Under the pieces are notes generated by a model that saw nothing but the letters and a program-made list of their open reading frames with translations, was not told the DNA's origin and did not search any database. Both the position numbers and the translations under genes were made by a program. Positions 60,301-64,000 of a DNA stretch of 64,000 bases are shown one piece after another. This DNA comes from Formicarius rufipectus (lineage: Eukaryota > Chordata > Aves > Passeriformes > Formicariidae): positions 108,328 to 172,327 of the forward strand of contig VXAU01002073.1 of assembly GCA_013399695.1 (NCBI GenBank), read 5' to 3'. Numbering within the stretch: the first letter of the stretch is position 1; every line of letters starts with the position of its first letter.

Positions 60301-62688
60301 TGGGAGGCTAAGAATTCCATAGAAATTATGTGTTGGGGCTGTTGGGCTACCACATACCTTTCCTAGCCAATGAGGCTACCTATTTTATATAGCTATTTTA
60401 TGTTAAAAGAAAGCTACTTCTCCGTTCAGTAATTGTCCTACTGTGAAGACCATCTTTTATACATGCATTGTATAAGTAATGTGCACATCATTTATAATAT
60501 TTTGTCCTAGAAGTCCTTTTCCCTGTGTATTTCTTTGTCCTTTATGTCCTTTCCCATTATGATTCAATGACATTGATTCTTAGGTATCACAGAGTGGTGT
60601 TTTATCAATCATTGTGGCATATCTGAGACATTTTTCCTAGGGGGGTGATAACCTGGTGCAGAGTTCTGCATTTATTTCCTTTCAAAAAGTTTGAACACAT
60701 TGGGCCAAATGTCATTCTTGTGTATAAATCTGAACGAGCTTGTTTGCAGCTCTGCAGGCTCAGGAAACAGTGACACTAAACAGATATTCCAAAGGGCATA
60801 ATTAGAGTTATCAGACATTTTAAAACTTAGCAATGATTACAGATGGGAGAAAGTGAAGGTCATTCCTTCTTGGATGTTTTTGTATTTGGGAAATAATACA
60901 GTCACAGCTTTCTGAAATGTTCTTCTCTTCTTAGTTTTGTAAACTTAGATTCAAGCAAGGTACCAAAAATGGAGTCTTCTGAAGTCTCCCTTCACTTTTC
61001 ATATTCTTCAAAACACCTAGATAAAGGTACCTTATTTGCAAACAGAACTCTAAGCAGGGACCGTCACTGAAGCGATTGTTGAAATTCATCATTAACCCAG
61101 CATTTTTCATAATTCTTTATTCTTATCAGCTATATGCCAGCACCAGTATAAAGCCATTTAATCAGCACATTTATATAAAGAAATTCCTCATTTCAATATT
61201 ATTTTGAAGTTACCAGAGAACAAGATGGAAGGAATTGGCTGGATATTGCATATCTATTTTTAATTAACCCACTGCAGAGGTTATTTAAACTGAGTAAGCC
61301 TTTCTTCCTATATATTGTTGAGCTTAGAGAAACAAGAAGCACTCTTTGCTGCCTCTGCAGAATTAGTCCATTAGCAAGCATTATTTCTTCAGATTGTGCC
61401 AACCTCACTGGTGCTATTGGTCAAAAATGCCCTTTCACCATATGTCTACACTGCTGTTTATAAAGGCAAATATTTTCATATCAGCTCCATTCAGATAAAA
61501 GAAAATAGGTTACAAATTACTATCTCATAAGTGGATATTGTGCCTTCTTTTATGTTGACTTATCTGTGTCTGTGTAAAAAAAGAGTCTGTAAAATACTAC
61601 CTTTTAGCTTCTAAGATGCAGTAAGTCCTCATAGTCACTCTATACTGTAGTAAGCAAAAGCAGAATGCATAACTCAATTTTACATAAAATATTTATCATA
61701 TTTCAAAATACCTTATTTATCAGACCTCAGACATATGTCCTCAATTGTATTCTCCTGGATAAACTTTCTTTTCAGACTTCATCTCTGGCATTATCGCAAA
61801 ATACTGTGCACATAATTACCTGTTCATTAGTTGTCCTATCACTTCCTTTTGCCATTCTATCTTTTAGCAGCCTCAAAATCCCTGAGCAGGCACATAAACA
61901 GCAACTAGCATGTGAAACATTCATAGAACTTTAATTGTGCCTTTCAAACACCTAATCACACTTCTATGCCAAGGTACATTTTGAAAATTCATCTCCCTTT
62001 TTCCACATTCATACTGGCTCAAGTTCATTAATGATGCTACTGAGACACAGAAGGCTTTATTTGAACTGTAACCATTAAACACACTGGCATAGGAATTATG
62101 TTGATTGCATATGCTCAGCAAGAACTCCTATAGGAACTCAGTAAAATTGCTTGTATTTGCTTACATATAGGAGAGATGATAGCTCATAAGATTGTTGTAA
62201 AATATTTAGTAGGTGACTTTTAAAAGAAATATGATTATACTCTTAAAATATATTATAACAGCAGATAAAATGATTGGTATCTATAATGGTAAGTAGCTCA
62301 CCATGCAACTCCTAATCCTCACAAATTAGGTATTTTTAAATCTCTTATTTTAGCTGTCTTTTTCCTTTAATTAAATTAATTTCAAAGAAGATGGTACTTG
62401 AATTGTAAAGATAAGAACACAGACAGAATAACCATGAGTTATGCTGGTTTTATTACAACATGGAATACAGAGGCTGTTGACTATCTCGGAAAAAAAAGTC
62501 TGACTTGCAACTTATTTTCTCAGCACCATTTATAAGCATCAGTGCCTTTTTATGTTTTTCACTTCTGTGTGTCAACAGACACTACTAACCCATTGAGAAG
62601 ATTTTTATGCAGGTTTCTTTTTTCAGCCTACATGATTGTGCATTTGTCTGTATCCACTACATATTTAATACATCTGCAGAAAAAGACT
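57346..62688. other. Long AT-rich non-coding sequence
   Basis: No gene was established. A stretch near 59560-60110 has a more protein-like feel: frames at 59850-60065 contain a phrase weakly like the C-terminal dimerisation region of hAT transposases, but frameshifted and stop-containing (see findings). A 90-codon frame at 58497-58769 has no recognisable domain. The remainder is AT-rich and featureless. Confidence 0.5.
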
Positions 62689-62714
62689 AAAAAAAAAAAA
62701 AAAAAAAAAAAAAA
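62689..62714. repeat. A homopolymer
   Basis: 26 consecutive A residues followed by an A/C-rich stretch to about 62734. It may be an old retrocopy tail, but upstream sequence is unrecognised. Confidence 0.93.
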
Positions 62715-63225
62715 GAAAAACCAAAAAACCAAAACTGTTTTAAAAGCAAAGCTAGGGAAAAATCAAAGAGCATATAAGTAAGCAAAATTCAGAATTCAAA
62801 TAAAATAGAAGGGATTTTGAAGTCAGGCAGGGAGTTGTTTATTTTGGAAATGTCTGGATAAAATTTGTTCTTCCTTAATCTTCTTTTTCTGAGAGATGAA
62901 GAATTTTACAGCAGTGAAAAAAACCCAAACAATAGGGAACATAATAACCAGACAGATGAAGGAACCTTGTTTGGAAAATACTTATTCAAGTGTTAAAGAT
63001 GGCAATGCTATAGGCAATTAAAGTAGAATTTCATAATTCTCACTAGATCTTACTAGATTTTGTTTCCAGCACCAAGAATACCATATATAATCTGATTTTA
63101 ATTTGTAAAAGCTATTCTACATAACCTCAAAGAATTCCCCTTGTGCAAGAATTTCTTCTAGTATACAATTGGCACTTGCAATAAACACGTGGAACTATTT
63201 GTTGCCTTTTCATCCTCTACTTGTC
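62715..63225. other. AT-rich non-coding sequence
   Basis: Nothing recognised. Confidence 0.5.
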
Positions 63226-63400
63226 AGGCTGCCCAGAGAAGTTGTGGATGCACCATCACTAGAATTGTTCAAGGTCAGGGCAGATAAGGCTTTGAGCAAC
63301 CTGATCCAGTAGAAGATGTCCCTGTTCACAGCAGAAGGAATTGGTCTGAGTGATCTGTGAAAATCCCTTCAAACCCAAACCAGTCTGTAAGTCTATTTAT
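63226..63400 (+). mobile_element. CR1 LINE, 3' end fragment
   Basis: The segment opens with 'ggctgcccagagaagttgtg' and proceeds 'gatgcaccatcactagaatt', 'gttcaaggtcagggcagat', 'aaggctttgagcaacctgat', then 'cccttcaaacccaaacca' and a decayed tail. This is the usual order of the end of ORF2 and the 3' untranslated region of an avian CR1 on the plus strand. Length is about 175 bp, so it is heavily 5'-truncated. It is diverged throughout and inert. Confidence 0.92.
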
Positions 63401-64000
63401 GTTTATCTGTGGCTCCTTTTAGCTATTTGTGGAAAAAGATGTATGGCACTCAGAGTTTCTAGCCAACAGACACAAACTTCCTGTTCAGTATTGACATCTC
63501 ATGGCAGTGCCCTAATTTACCATAGATGATTCTTAGCTGCTATTACAATTTTTGTAAATAATCATGATACCTGCACAGTTCATAAAACCACTATAATATT
63601 TTGTGCAATGAAATGACAAAGACTAAGCAGCAGTAGCATAAAACTCAGCTTTTCTCATTCTGCATAAGAGAACTGGCTTTTGTCTCTGCTTTTAAAAACT
63701 TGAATATTTTGTCATGTATTATTGCCCACCAGTATTTTACAATGTTACTTCTCCTCCATGTCTAATTCTAAAACTAATGTTGAACAAAAATTATCACTCA
63801 GAAATATATTTATTCCTTGATGTGGCCACAAGGATTTAAAATTTGCAGTAAAATTGATTTTGTGTGCTATTTTTTTGGCCCTGTTATCACCTCCATATAA
63901 TTTTATAATTATGGCACTCCCTCAACAAACTCTTATTAGTCCTTGTTCTTGTAGGTTGCTGTAGATGTCTGTTTTTATGGTCATTCTTACTTGGAGATTT
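63401..64000. other. AT-rich non-coding sequence
   Basis: Nothing recognised up to the window end. Confidence 0.5.

Noticed and set aside
1..64000. CRISPR array, operon, phage or bacterial defence system
   Set aside because: There are no direct repeats with regular spacers and no dense coding. CR1 and avian LTRs show vertebrate nuclear DNA.

Overview
This window looks like a draft-assembly piece of a bird genome, lying in a gene desert or a very large intron. Three things support this. (1) CR1 LINE fragments occur on both strands, with the avian 3' end signature (ATTCTATG-like tail, and 'ggctgcccagagaagttg' type text). (2) Several LTRs end in the avian ERV termini of the type TCAAACCACCACA or GTTAAGCCATGACA. 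(3) The DNA is AT-rich and full of stop codons, with vertebrate-type low-complexity tracts. No codon-dense reading frame, ribosome-binding site or operon-like packing is present, so a bacterial or phage origin is excluded. I found no protein-coding gene, exon, rRNA or intact tRNA that I can defend. The longest reading frames are low-complexity G/T sequence, run across N gaps, or are the length expected by chance.

Layout: 1-8613 is AT-rich unique sequence with one N gap (3839-3939) and a striking 266-base G/T-only tract (6518-6783). 8614-11374 is a retroelement-rich stretch: a solo LTR (8614-9059), an A/C-only tract (9269-9449), and a long ERVL-like LTR whose middle is replaced by a second LTR-like sequence (about 10085-11374). 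16577-17712 holds an A/C tract and an interrupted CR1 on the minus strand. 20125-20600 is a compositionally distinct TATA-plus-pyrimidine block. 27770-29545 holds the 3' half of an LTR, an R/U5-like fragment, and a full LTR with a retroviral primer-binding site and a short leader, after which the provirus is lost. 34815-34903 is another G/T tract. 39131-40420 holds an LTR-like start running into a 300-base N gap, then the cleanest solo LTR, with 5-bp flanking duplications. 46752-47600 carries two CR1 fragments in opposite orientation, and 63226-63400 a plus-strand CR1 3' end.

The compositional outlier is 56913-57345, a GC- and CpG-rich island. Its core reads on the minus strand as a type II (Ser/Leu-like) tRNA-related sequence, with perfect pol III A and B boxes but an unpaired acceptor stem. 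It is followed by a unique body with an AATAAA. It could be a tRNA-derived SINE, a small LTR-like unit or a decayed tRNA pseudogene, and it is the best candidate here for something not described. All six LTR-type sequences read on the plus strand, which would fit an intron of a minus-strand gene. No new multi-gene system was found. Family names come from memory of avian repeats, not from a search.
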